From: QHCE01 sp041743105
GTDB taxonomy: Bacteria; Actinomycetota; Actinomycetes; Mycobacteriales; QHCE01
Reading direction: 5' to 3'
Length of the DNA: 64,000 bases
Assembly: GCA_041743105.1 (NCBI GenBank)
Contig: JBGTNI010000050.1
Coordinates: 1-64,000 of the forward strand
The notes below the pieces were generated by a model. It had not been told where the DNA came from, searched no databases, and was given only the letters and a program-made list of their open reading frames with translations. Position 1 is the stretch's first letter; each line of letters begins with the position of its first letter. Position numbers and translations under genes: made by a program. This document shows positions 36,147 through 45,166 of the stretch, piece by piece.

Positions 36147-39100
36147 GCCGAACCTCCCACTCCGCTGCCTGCGGCTAGCGGAGTGCTGTCGTTAGCGGTA
36201 CCGGAGTTGGCTGTGCCTGAGTCGGCTGTGCTGTTGCTGGCCACTAGCGCCAGGAAGGCATCCTCGAGCCGTCGCCGCGGCACAACCCGTTCGACCGCGA
36301 TCCCGGCGGCCACGAGTTCGGCCACTACCTCGCTACGGGCACGTTGTAGCGTCACCACTAAACCCTCGTCGCTAGATTCCACACCAGTCACACCCGGCAA
36401 CACGCGCAGCAGCTGCGTGGCACGTTCGGTTTCGCTCACCTCGAACAGCACCGATGGCGAGGCGCCGATGACGTCGGCCACCGGTCCAGCCGCGATGCCG
36501 CGGCCCTGGTGCATCACCACAATGTGGCTGCAAGTTTGCTCCACCTCCGCAAGTAGATGGCTGGAGACCAGCACGGCCCGGCCCTCGGTGGCATAGTGCT
36601 GCAGCACGCTCCGCATCGCCGCGATCTGCGGTGGATCCAGGCCGTCGGTTGGTTCATCCAGCATGAGCAGCCGCGGCATTCCCAGCATCGCCTGTGCTAT
36701 CGCCAGCCGCTGCTTCATGCCGTGGCTGTAGGTGCGTGCTTTACGGTCGATGGCCTCGCCCAGCGCGGCGATCTCCAGCACTTGCGCCATGCGCGAATCC
36801 TCGTTAGGGCGTCCCGTGGCCCGCCAGTACAGCTCAAGGTTCTCCCGACCGGACAGGTGCGGCAGGAACCCCGGGCCCTCCACCAAAGCGCCTACGTCGG
36901 AGAGCACCGATGCGCCAGGCTCCACCCTGTGTCCGAAGATGAGCCCCGCCCCCGACGTAGGCGAGATTAGGCCCAACAACATGCGCAGCGTGGTGGTCTT
37001 GCCTGCTCCATTGGGACCCAGCAGGCCGACTACCTGGTCTGCCTCGACGGTGAAGCTCATACCACGCACCGCGACAAAGCTGTCACGACCAAAGCCATCC
37101 CGATAGGTCTTACTCAGCTCCCGGACCGCCAGGGGCGTCTGGGCGAGCTCAGGTTCCACGACTCGTTCACCGCGCCGTCGGTGCCACCGCGTGGCGATCA
37201 TGGCCACGACTATGCTTACGAGCACGACCGCCACCGCGCCGCCCAGCGCGATGCGCCATTCCACGTTATCGACCGCGTCCGCGCGCACTGGAACCGACGG
37301 CAGGCTGATGTCCGTTCCTTCACCTGCCCCCGTATCCGGCAGTGCGATGCCGTATCGCGCCGGCTCGGTGGGGCCGCGGAAGGCCTGGTCCGCTGTGGCG
37401 ACGACGAGTAGGAGTCGATGTCCGGCGTCGAAGGTGTGCGCCATCGCCGGCAGTGTCACCGACACCGGTCGCGCGTCGGCTTGGGTGCTCGATAGATCGG
37501 TCAGTCGCAGCGGCGCGGCCGCGTTCCCGACCAGCTGGGCACCACCACGCTCGTCCAGATCGTAGAGCTTGGCGAACAGCACCGCCGAGCCATTCTCCGA
37601 CCAGATGCGCAGTCTCGCTTCCGGCGCACCGACAACTGTAGTCGCCCTCGACAGTCGGGGGGACTGGAATCGGGCGTGCTGGCCGTTGATCTCCCGATCG
37701 ATGCCAGTGATCCCGGGAACGCTGTCTGCAAGACCTTCAGCGGCGGTGAACAGGGCACCTAATCCGGGGAGCGACGACAGCGCCGCCGGTGTGCCGTCTG
37801 GCGGATTCGCGACCTGTTGTGGCGCGCCCGTCAGTCGGAGCTCTTGCGGCGCACCGACCCCGCCGAGTCCGGGATAGCGCGGCGCGGTGTAACTCAACGT
37901 CCTCACGCCCGGCTGCGCCACATTCACTCCGGAAGCCTGGGAGTAACTGAACGACGTGTCCGGGTGTACGCCTTTGTCACGCCGACCATAGTCGGTGAGG
38001 TAGTAGCTCAGCCATTCGTCGGTCAGGCTGCGCAGCCGATCCAGTTCGCCCGCCGATGGTGGGCCGGCGTCGTGCCCGCCGGTAAACCACGCCACCTTCA
38101 CCGGTGTGCCGGCTCGAGCGATGCCGCGCGCGTTCGCGTCGGCTTCGCTCAGCGGGAACAAGGTGTCCTGTGTTCCCTGCAGCAGCAGCGTCGGGGCAGA
38201 GATTCGGCCGAGGATGCTGGCAGGGCTGGACAGTTGTAGCAACTGGGTGGTGCGTTCGCTTGCCTGCCCGGTGGTTGCCGAGTCCAGATACAGCTGGCAG
38301 ATTTCGGCAGCGAGCCGATCGCAGGTGGGATCGGCCGCACCATCGACATCGGAGGAACCGCCTTCGCTTGCCACGCTGACGGGTGCCCGCAGCGCGTTGT
38401 TGCCGAACAGTGCTCCCGCCCAGGCGGCCTTGAACACGCCGCGCTGCGCGGTGTGGGTGGGGTCGGCAGTGTCGGAGGCGGTATTGGGGAAAAACGCACG
38501 CGACAAGTCGTTCCAGGTGATCTGGGGCACCACGGCGTCCACGCGCTGGTCGTATCCGGCTAGCAGCAGTGCCAGTGCGCCGCCGTACGAGGCGCCGGCG
38601 GCGGCCACTCGAGGATCACCGCGGCTATCCAGCGCGATGTCCTCGCGGGCGGCCAGCACATCGATTAGCTGGCGCGCGTCGTTGACTTCGTAATCGGGAT
38701 GGTTCAAATGCACCCTGCCGCTGGAGGCACCGAAGCCACGCGCGCTCCACGTCATCACCGCGTAGCCCGCCGTGGCCAGGCGTTCTGCCTCATCGGTCAC
38801 GCTGCGCTTGGTCCCCCCGAAGCCGTGCGCCAGCAGCACGGCGGGGACGCGATGCTCGCTGCCGGCACGATCTGGCAGGTATAGCGTGGTGTCGAGAGTC
38901 ACCGGTGCGGTTCCGTCTGGGCCGGAGTTCACGCGCAGGCGCTGTTCGTGAGCTCGAAATGAATCCTCCTCGCCGCCGAGCCACCACACCAGCCCTGCTA
39001 TTAGCAGCAGCGTCGGCACGCCCATTGCCGTCCAGCGGCGCCAGTTGGTGGCGAACGGCTTAATACTGCGAGGGAAGACGAGTTTCCAGCGCTTGCGCTG

Positions 39101-39154
39101 CCGCTGCGACACGAACGGTAGCTCCTTGGCGTTGGGGATGGGTGTGTCAAGCAT
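36143..39154 (-). CDS. Alpha/beta-hydrolase fused to an ABC transporter ATPase
   Basis: 1,003 residues. A membrane helix (about 42-60) is followed by a CocE/X-Pro-dipeptidyl-peptidase-like hydrolase (about 75-620: nucleophile G-A-S-Y-G-G near 188, His in GGHDAG near 360, and a beta-rich C-terminal domain). A second helix (about 640-660) precedes a cytoplasmic ABC ATPase (Walker A GPNGAGKT near 713, signature YSHGMKQR near 805, Walker B LLMLDEPTDGLD near 832). With both termini inside, the hydrolase faces outside and the ATPase inside. The partner permease is encoded next. Its substrate is unknown; peptide or ester cleavage coupled to export or resistance is an inference. Confidence 0.9.
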   Translation of the reverse strand: MLDTPIPNAKELPFVSQRQRKRWKLVFPRSIKPFATNWRRWTAMGVPTLLLIAGLVWWLGGEEDSFRAHEQRLRVNSGPDGTAPVTLDTTLYLPDRAGSEHRVPAVLLAHGFGGTKRSVTDEAERLATAGYAVMTWSARGFGASSGRVHLNHPDYEVNDARQLIDVLAAREDIALDSRGDPRVAAAGASYGGALALLLAGYDQRVDAVVPQITWNDLSRAFFPNTASDTADPTHTAQRGVFKAAWAGALFGNNALRAPVSVASEGGSSDVDGAADPTCDRLAAEICQLYLDSATTGQASERTTQLLQLSSPASILGRISAPTLLLQGTQDTLFPLSEADANARGIARAGTPVKVAWFTGGHDAGPPSAGELDRLRSLTDEWLSYYLTDYGRRDKGVHPDTSFSYSQASGVNVAQPGVRTLSYTAPRYPGLGGVGAPQELRLTGAPQQVANPPDGTPAALSSLPGLGALFTAAEGLADSVPGITGIDREINGQHARFQSPRLSRATTVVGAPEARLRIWSENGSAVLFAKLYDLDERGGAQLVGNAAAPLRLTDLSSTQADARPVSVTLPAMAHTFDAGHRLLLVVATADQAFRGPTEPARYGIALPDTGAGEGTDISLPSVPVRADAVDNVEWRIALGGAVAVVLVSIVVAMIATRWHRRRGERVVEPELAQTPLAVRELSKTYRDGFGRDSFVAVRGMSFTVEADQVVGLLGPNGAGKTTTLRMLLGLISPTSGAGLIFGHRVEPGASVLSDVGALVEGPGFLPHLSGRENLELYWRATGRPNEDSRMAQVLEIAALGEAIDRKARTYSHGMKQRLAIAQAMLGMPRLLMLDEPTDGLDPPQIAAMRSVLQHYATEGRAVLVSSHLLAEVEQTCSHIVVMHQGRGIAAGPVADVIGASPSVLFEVSETERATQLLRVLPGVTGVESSDEGLVVTLQRARSEVVAELVAAGIAVERVVPRRRLEDAFLALVASNSTADSGTANSGTANDSTPLAAGSGVGGSA

Positions 39155-39305
39155 GACAGCTGCCTATGACATCTCAGCACGTGCCGGATACACGGTACGC
39201 GCGGCGTTGACTCTGACGGAGTTGTTGCGGCATAAAACCAGACGTCCGACAGTTGCTGTGGGTAACCGAGCCACATAGCCGCGAAAGTGGAGAGGGAGCC
39301 ATACG

Positions 39306-40226
39306 ATGCCAAGAGCTGTCAGATTCGATGGGTACGGTGGGATCGATGTTTTACAGGTAGCCGAGGTAGATAAGCCTGTTCCCGGACCCGGGCAAATCCT
39401 CGTCAAGATGAAAGCCGCCGGGATCAATCCGGGCGAGGCACTCATTCGTGAGGGCCTGCTGCATGACGTGTGGCCCGCGACGTTCCCTTCCGGGCAGGGC
39501 AGTGACCTTGCCGGGGTCGTGGAGGAACTCGGCGAACGTGTCGAAAGATTCGCCGTGGGTGACGATGTTTTCGGGTTCACCGGCGCACGAGCCAGCCACG
39601 CCGAGTTCGTCCTCGTCGAGTCCAGCGATCTCACCCATCGCCCGAGCAACGTTTCGCGGGAAGAAGCCGGCTCCTTGTTCGTCGCGGGAACGACGGCATA
39701 TGCGGCGGTCCGGGCCGTGTCGATCGTTAAAGGTGACATCGTCGTCGTTTCCGGCGCCGCCGGCGGGGTTGGTTCGATTGCCGTGCAGTTAGCCAAGAAC
39801 GCTGGAGCCACGGTGATCGGCCTGGCCAGTAAAGCCAATCACGAATGGCTCACCGACCACGGCGTGATCCCCGTTGCACATGGAGAGGGAGTCGCCGATC
39901 GTATCCGGTCCGCCGCCGATGGTCGGGTCGACGCCTTCATTGACACCTTTGGCGCCGGCTACGTTGAACTTGCGCTGGACCTTGGCGTCCGTCCCAACCG
40001 GATCGACACCATCATCGACTTCGCGGCAGCAGAGAAATACGGCGTCAAGGCCGAAGGAAACAGCGAAGCGGCAAGCACCGACGTACTTGCCGAACTTGCT
40101 GAGCTGATTGGTGAAGGACGCCTCGAGATTCCGATCGCCAAGGTCTACCCGCTGGCCGAGGTCCGCGAAGCGTACCGGCAACTTGAACAGCGTCACACCC
40201 GCGGGAAAATCGTGCTCAAACCCTGA
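39306..40226 (+). CDS. NADP-dependent quinone-oxidoreductase-like enzyme
   Basis: 306 residues of the medium-chain dehydrogenase/reductase superfamily, zinc-free type. It has P-G-P-G-Q-I-L-V-K near residue 25, G-S-D-L-A-G-V-V, and the nucleotide-binding A-A-G-G-V-G-S-I-A near 150. No zinc-binding cysteines are present at the usual positions. It probably reduces quinones or enones. It stands alone downstream of the divergent ABC operon. Confidence 0.9.
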   Translation: MPRAVRFDGYGGIDVLQVAEVDKPVPGPGQILVKMKAAGINPGEALIREGLLHDVWPATFPSGQGSDLAGVVEELGERVERFAVGDDVFGFTGARASHAEFVLVESSDLTHRPSNVSREEAGSLFVAGTTAYAAVRAVSIVKGDIVVVSGAAGGVGSIAVQLAKNAGATVIGLASKANHEWLTDHGVIPVAHGEGVADRIRSAADGRVDAFIDTFGAGYVELALDLGVRPNRIDTIIDFAAAEKYGVKAEGNSEAASTDVLAELAELIGEGRLEIPIAKVYPLAEVREAYRQLEQRHTRGKIVLKP

Positions 40227-40265
40227 CGCGTGCCACTGCCGCCAGAGGGCCGATAGTGTCGGGCC

Positions 40266-41480
40266 ATGAGTGACTCCGTGCCACAGGCTCAGTCCCGATC
40301 GGTCAGGCCCACTACAACGGTCTTGGCGGATGCCACTGTGCCCTTGCTTCCCGACTACGCCGCAGCTGGACTCTGCAACCTGCTACCTTCCGCGGCCGCC
40401 AGTATCGGCGTAGCAGGCTACAACAACACGCTTGACCTGCCCAGCTGCGAGCGAGTCTGCGTGCTGCTCATCGATGGGCTGGGCGCGAAAGCGGTGGCAG
40501 ACCACTGGGCCGATGCACCCGCGCTCGCCGCGCTGCTGCGCGGAAGCTATGGCGATAGTGAGGTGCGCGCCCGGCAACTCACAGCGGGTTTTCCCAGTAC
40601 GACCGGTGCCAGCTTGGCCTCCATCGGAACCGGACTTCCGCCGAGCAGGCACGGTTTGGTGGGTTATCGGGTGTTGATCCCCGAGCGGGGTCGGCTGATG
40701 TCGCTGCTGCAGTGGGACGATGCGGTCGATCCAGCGGTATGGCAGCCGCATCCCACTGTTTTCGAGCAGCTCGGCGAGGCCGGCATCGCCACGGCTCATG
40801 TTGCGTCGCCCGACTTTGCCGCTTCCGGGCTGACCCGGGCGGCGTTTCGTGGCGCACGGTATCTGGGCGCGCTGACTCCCGGCGAGCTGATTGCCGTCAC
40901 CGCGGCGACGCTGCGCGAGGGAAACACACCGATGGTGTTCAGCTACTACCCAGACCTGGATAAGACCGGCCACGGTCACGGCGCCGACTCGGCCGCGTGG
41001 CGGCACCAGCTGGCGGTGGTGGATCGAATGGTCGAAAGGCTGATTGCCGAGCTTCCACCGGCTACGACGCTGGTGCTCACTGCCGATCATGGAATGGTCG
41101 ACGTTGCGCCCGACGAGAAGCTGGAACTCGACTCTGCGCCCGGGCTGCTCGATGGCGTGTCGCTGCTGGGGGGAGAAGCTCGCGCGCGGCACGTGTACGC
41201 CAAGCCCGGCGCCGCGCCCGATGTACTCGCCGTATGGCAGGACAGCCTGGCCGATCGTGCGTGGGTTGTGAGTAAACAGGAGGCTATCGATCGGAACTGG
41301 TTCGGTCCCGCGATGCGGTCCGATGTAGTGGCGCGGATAGGAGACGTGGTCGCCGCGGCACGGCCGCGCGCGGCGCTTATCGCGCCCGTTGCCGAGCCAC
41401 GCCAGTCAGCCCTGCGGGGGATGCACGGCTCGCTCACACCGAACGAACAGTTAGTGCCGCTGGTGACGGTGAGCCGTTAG
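40266..41480 (+). CDS. Nucleotide pyrophosphatase/phosphodiesterase family protein
   Basis: 404 residues of the alkaline-phosphatase superfamily. Metal-site motifs are visible: V-L-L-I-D-G-L-G near 65, the nucleophile Thr in the F-P-S-T-T segment near 110, S-Y-Y-P-D-L-D-K-T-G-H-G-H near 225 and T-A-D-H-G-M-V near 270. No signal peptide is evident. It is likely a cytoplasmic or membrane-associated phosphodiesterase; the substrate cannot be inferred. Confidence 0.88.
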   Translation: MSDSVPQAQSRSVRPTTTVLADATVPLLPDYAAAGLCNLLPSAAASIGVAGYNNTLDLPSCERVCVLLIDGLGAKAVADHWADAPALAALLRGSYGDSEVRARQLTAGFPSTTGASLASIGTGLPPSRHGLVGYRVLIPERGRLMSLLQWDDAVDPAVWQPHPTVFEQLGEAGIATAHVASPDFAASGLTRAAFRGARYLGALTPGELIAVTAATLREGNTPMVFSYYPDLDKTGHGHGADSAAWRHQLAVVDRMVERLIAELPPATTLVLTADHGMVDVAPDEKLELDSAPGLLDGVSLLGGEARARHVYAKPGAAPDVLAVWQDSLADRAWVVSKQEAIDRNWFGPAMRSDVVARIGDVVAAARPRAALIAPVAEPRQSALRGMHGSLTPNEQLVPLVTVSR

Positions 41481-41642
41481 AACCGATGGCGCCAAGATTG
41501 AATGCCTACCTTGCAACTCCAAAACTACATGCGGGCAACGCCGCGAGGGTAGTCTCAAGTAGTGAATTGGTGATTAACACCTACCCAGCAAGCAGCACCT
41601 CCTTGAGCCCAGACGGAACCTAAACGGTTAGATAGGGAATTA

Positions 41643-42452
41643 GTGAAGCGTGACCGTGAAACTCCAAGGCCCCGTCGGGGGGGATATCAGCCCAGTTTGC
41701 GGTGGAAACGTCTAGCACATGTCACAGCAGGTGTTACTGTGGTGACTCTTGTTGCCGTAGTCCATGGCTATGCTCCGCCTAGCGTGGAACGCGGCACGGC
41801 GAGTTACTTTAAAGTTCCAGGCACGGATATCCAAGGTGTTCTAAAATGGGATTCTGGAATCAAAGCCCAGGTATGTTCAGAATTGTCTGAGTATGCTCCT
41901 AGAGTGCATTCCACAATATGGGCTTATAAACCAAACGAACCTGATCCAAATAGACAACTTTCTCCTGGCAGGACGGAGGTTGATCAGGGCCGTGTCACGG
42001 CCTTGCGCCCCGGGGGTAATAGCACCGCTTGTCGCGAATATGAAATACTTCAGCAAGAACAGCCACTGCCGCTAACTCACAATGAATCAAACGAACCGGT
42101 AGCAGTTGTATTAGATGTCGTTCCCACTAGTAAAGATATCTTAGACCCAGTATATAGATTCGTTTTTTCACGTGGGCCAGATGGCGAGCGTCTTGGTCAT
42201 TTGATCAAGGATAGGAACATGCCTACGGTTCCGTGTATATATGATCAGTGCATGTTCTATAATGGGACCACATTCCTCACCCTTGGTCCTCTCCATCAAG
42301 CATGTGATCAGTTTGTGAGAGGGGTTAGTCCAGAAGCTCCAGCCGGAACTACGGTAACAGCACCTGGGCCATGGTCAGCCCCGTGTAGATACCACTCCGC
42401 AGTGGTATCCTTATCTTCCCCTCCGCCGTCGGCAAAACCATCAAGGCGGTGA
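41643..42452 (+). CDS. Low-GC exported or membrane-anchored protein, unrecognised
   Basis: 269 residues starting at GTG 41643. A basic N-terminus and one hydrophobic segment (about 28-46) look like an anchor or signal sequence. The rest is polar with six cysteines spaced in pairs (for example P-C-I-Y-D-Q-C-M), suggesting disulfides in an exported domain, and a Ser/Pro tail. No family recognised. Its codon use and base composition (roughly 45-50% GC by eye) are clearly unlike the neighbouring genes, which suggests recent acquisition. Confidence 0.7.
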   Translation: MKRDRETPRPRRGGYQPSLRWKRLAHVTAGVTVVTLVAVVHGYAPPSVERGTASYFKVPGTDIQGVLKWDSGIKAQVCSELSEYAPRVHSTIWAYKPNEPDPNRQLSPGRTEVDQGRVTALRPGGNSTACREYEILQQEQPLPLTHNESNEPVAVVLDVVPTSKDILDPVYRFVFSRGPDGERLGHLIKDRNMPTVPCIYDQCMFYNGTTFLTLGPLHQACDQFVRGVSPEAPAGTTVTAPGPWSAPCRYHSAVVSLSSPPPSAKPSRR

Positions 42453-43110
42453 TGGCGGAAACGCAGGATCCCAATCCCGCCTCATGGAACCTGGATCGCA
42501 CCGGGGGTGGGCCAGCAGGAATGACCACGTGCAGAACCGAACTCGAACCCTCCAGATGAGCCCGTCAAAAAGTCCACTCGATCCCACCCATCACCGACAA
42601 ACCTCAATCCACCGTACCAATGCACCGGACCGATTTACTCGATTCGGATGACGGTAAACGTCTCAGCCAAGCGGCCAGTGGGGAGGCCGCATCGCGCCGC
42701 ATTAGCGGCAAGTAGACCGCGGAGTGACTCTTCCAAATCGGGTAGATGCGGGGCCGAACCATGCCAGATCTGTCGAGGTCGAGTACCCCATGCACTCGTC
42801 CGCATCCGCGCCGAGTGTGTGAGGGTGAAACGTAGCTCCGTCCGCACGGAGCCGCTCGGCTCCACACATTTCGGCGGCGGAACCTCGATCAGGTCCCCGG
42901 CAGACCCTCCGGTGGCTCCTGCCGCGAGCAGGTCGACGGTGGTGACTGGTCGTGATAGCACCGCACTCCGGGACGGGACACCCTTCGACCTCGCGCACAC
43001 CGCCGGCTGCGCCATGAGGGCGATCGCTGGCTGTCTGCTGCTCGTCCACGGCACTCGTGCCAAGCTGGTGCTTCCGCTGATCGCCGCCCACAGCGGCAAC
43101 GACAAATGCC
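42453..43110. other. Gap of about 660 bases, possible gene remnant
   Basis: Overlapping frames exist on both strands. The most protein-like is 42635-43105 on the minus strand (156 codons), whose C-terminal half reads L-P-D-L-E-E-S-L-R-G-L-L-A-A-N-A-A-R and ends F-T-V-I-R-I-E; no family, start signal or partner supports it. The 42648-43175 plus-strand frame looks like its shadow. I treat the region as unannotated. Confidence 0.3.
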
Positions 43111-44532
43111 CTAGACGGTCGACGATTTCGTCTGCTCCGGCGCTGGCAACGTTTGCTCGGCAGACTCAAGTGTGACGCGTGGCGGGGACTCGGCGGCGGC
43201 GCGCAGGAACTCCTGCCGGGGTTCGTGGATCTCACCGAGCGCAACGATGTCACGTTTGAAGAACAGCCCGATGGTCCAGTCCAGCGCAATGCGCACCTTG
43301 CGGTTGAAGGTTGGCATCTTCGCGAGGTGGTAAGTGCGATGCAGCAGCCACGCGGGAAACCCCGACAGCTTAATGCCGTAGATCAGGGCCACGCCACGGT
43401 GCAGGCCAAGTCCCGCCACCGATCCGGCGTAGGTATGGCGGTAGTGCCGGAGTTTCTTGCCGCGCAGGGACGCCACCACGTTGGACGCCAGATGTTTGGC
43501 CTGCCGGATCGCATGCTGGGCGTTGGGTGCACAGTACTTTCCAACGCCTGCGGTGAGGTCGGGCACGGCGGCACAATCTCCGGCCGTCCAGACGTCGGTA
43601 GTACCGGGTACCCGAAGGTAGGTGTCGGCGCGCAGCCGCCCGCGCTCATCCAGTGGCAGGTCCGTGTCGCGAAGCATTGGGCTGGCTTTCACCCCGGCGG
43701 TCCAGATCAGCGTGCTGGTGGGGAACGTGCTGCCATCGGAGAGCTTGGCCACGCCATCGGTGACCGAATCCAGCCGAGTCTCTAGCCGAACGTCGATACC
43801 GCGTTTCCGTAATAGCTCCACGGTGTAGCGACCCATCTGCACTCCCACTTCGGGCAGGATCCGGTCGGTGGCTTCCACCAGCACCCACCGCAGCTCGGTG
43901 GGATGCAGCTTGCTCCATCGATTCTTGGTGTAGTAGCTGGCCACACTACGGCTGAGATCTTCCAACTCAGCTAGGGTCTCCACCCCGGCGTAACCGCCAC
44001 CCACGACCATGAACGTCAACGCCCGTTCCCGCACCACCGGGTCGCCGGTAGAGGCGGCGATGTCAAGCTGCGTCAGTACGTGGTTGCGCAGCCACACCGC
44101 CTCGCCCACTGTCTTGATTCCAATGCCACATTCGGCGAGCCCAGGAATCGGCAGCGTGCGGACAATCGAGCCGGGACAGACCACCAGGACGTGGTAGTTC
44201 AGCTCCCGCTGCTCTCCGGCAAGCGAGGTGAAGTACAGCGTTCGGTGTGCATGGTCGACTGCGGTGACGCGAGCGTTGATCAATTCGCAGCGCCGCAGCA
44301 GCCGCCGCAGCGAGACCACGACGTGGCGGGGCTCTAAGTTCCCGGCGGCGGTCTCGGGTAGGAACGGCTGGTAGGTCATATACGACTCGGGGTCGATGAC
44401 CGTGATCTCGGCTTCGCTACGGGAAAGTTTGTGCTGTAGCCGATGTGCTACGTACATTCCGACGTAACCGGCGCCCACGATGACGATACGGGGGCGGGTG
44501 GTTCCGGCAGAGTTGCTGGGCGTCGGATTCAC
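43111..44532 (-). CDS. ndh: Type II NADH dehydrogenase (NDH-2) family
   Basis: 473 residues from GTG 44532. The FAD-binding motif RIVIVGAGYVGMYVA is at about 14-28, the NADH-binding motif F-M-V-V-G-G-G-Y-A-G-V near 170 and the second FAD motif V-W-T-A-G-D-C-A-A-V-P near 325. A C-terminal amphipathic/hydrophobic part (about 375-430) is typical of membrane-bound NDH-2, which passes electrons from NADH to menaquinone without pumping protons. The last 35 residues are disordered. Confidence 0.9.
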   Translation of the reverse strand: MNPTPSNSAGTTRPRIVIVGAGYVGMYVAHRLQHKLSRSEAEITVIDPESYMTYQPFLPETAAGNLEPRHVVVSLRRLLRRCELINARVTAVDHAHRTLYFTSLAGEQRELNYHVLVVCPGSIVRTLPIPGLAECGIGIKTVGEAVWLRNHVLTQLDIAASTGDPVVRERALTFMVVGGGYAGVETLAELEDLSRSVASYYTKNRWSKLHPTELRWVLVEATDRILPEVGVQMGRYTVELLRKRGIDVRLETRLDSVTDGVAKLSDGSTFPTSTLIWTAGVKASPMLRDTDLPLDERGRLRADTYLRVPGTTDVWTAGDCAAVPDLTAGVGKYCAPNAQHAIRQAKHLASNVVASLRGKKLRHYRHTYAGSVAGLGLHRGVALIYGIKLSGFPAWLLHRTYHLAKMPTFNRKVRIALDWTIGLFFKRDIVALGEIHEPRQEFLRAAAESPPRVTLESAEQTLPAPEQTKSSTV

Positions 44533-44598
44533 GGCGAAGACACTGCCTTTCTGAGCTGTACTGCGATTTCTGGGGTTGCATTGCGATTCTGACCCGTA

Positions 44599-45120
44599 TT
44601 GCGCGTGCCTCTAATGTTCCATAGGCCTAGCTTGCTACTTTCAGCTCACCCAACCGTGGTCGGACTAGACTTTCTTAGGAGGCCGCGCGTGCGTCGCCCG
44701 AACGTCGGAATGCATATCGGCGCTGCTGAGCTGGACTTAAGTGCCGCCGGCAGGCCGCCGTTGCAGGCACGGCGCTGGTGCATGATGGTGCTCGAATCCT
44801 GGAATATCCCGCCCTCCACCTCTGACGATGCGATCTTGGCCGCAAGTGAGTTAGTTTCCAACGCGGTATTACATGCGCCGCCTGTACAGTTCATGCGGCT
44901 GATGCTGACCGATAGCCACCTGGTGCTGGAGGTGGTGGATTCGTCGCTTCAAGCACCGAAGGCTAAATCGCCGGACTTTTCATCCGAGAACGGACGTGGC
45001 CTGTTCCTCGTTGATCGCATCGCGGATCGATGGGGGAGTGAGTCGGTGCGCGACCGCAGCACCGGAAGACCCACGGGCAAGGTCGTCTGGTGTTTGCTGC
45101 GGCTGTCAGATCTGGGTTAG
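44599..45120 (+). CDS. RsbW/anti-sigma-type ATP-binding protein
   Basis: Up to 173 residues; the start is uncertain (TTG 44599, ATG 44614 or ATG 44710). The HATPase fold is recognisable: A-A-S-E-L-V-S-N-A-V-L-H-A (N box), V-V-D-S-S and N-G-R-G-L-F-L-V-D (G1/G2). Such single-domain kinases phosphorylate anti-anti-sigma factors or act alone in actinobacteria. No partner sigma factor or antagonist is nearby. Confidence 0.85.
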   Translation: MRVPLMFHRPSLLLSAHPTVVGLDFLRRPRVRRPNVGMHIGAAELDLSAAGRPPLQARRWCMMVLESWNIPPSTSDDAILAASELVSNAVLHAPPVQFMRLMLTDSHLVLEVVDSSLQAPKAKSPDFSSENGRGLFLVDRIADRWGSESVRDRSTGRPTGKVVWCLLRLSDLG

Positions 45121-45166
45121 AACCCGCCTACTGCCGGCCGTGGCGTAGGCGGCTTAGGCTTCTACC

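Noticed and set aside
42525..42570. tRNA-like T-loop sequence on the minus strand
   Set aside because: A GGTTCGAGTTC string is present, but the flanking bases do not form a T stem and no acceptor or anticodon stem could be drawn.
42648..43175. 175-codon plus-strand open frame
   Set aside because: It overlaps the end of the well-supported NDH-2 gene on the opposite strand and reads as a shadow.
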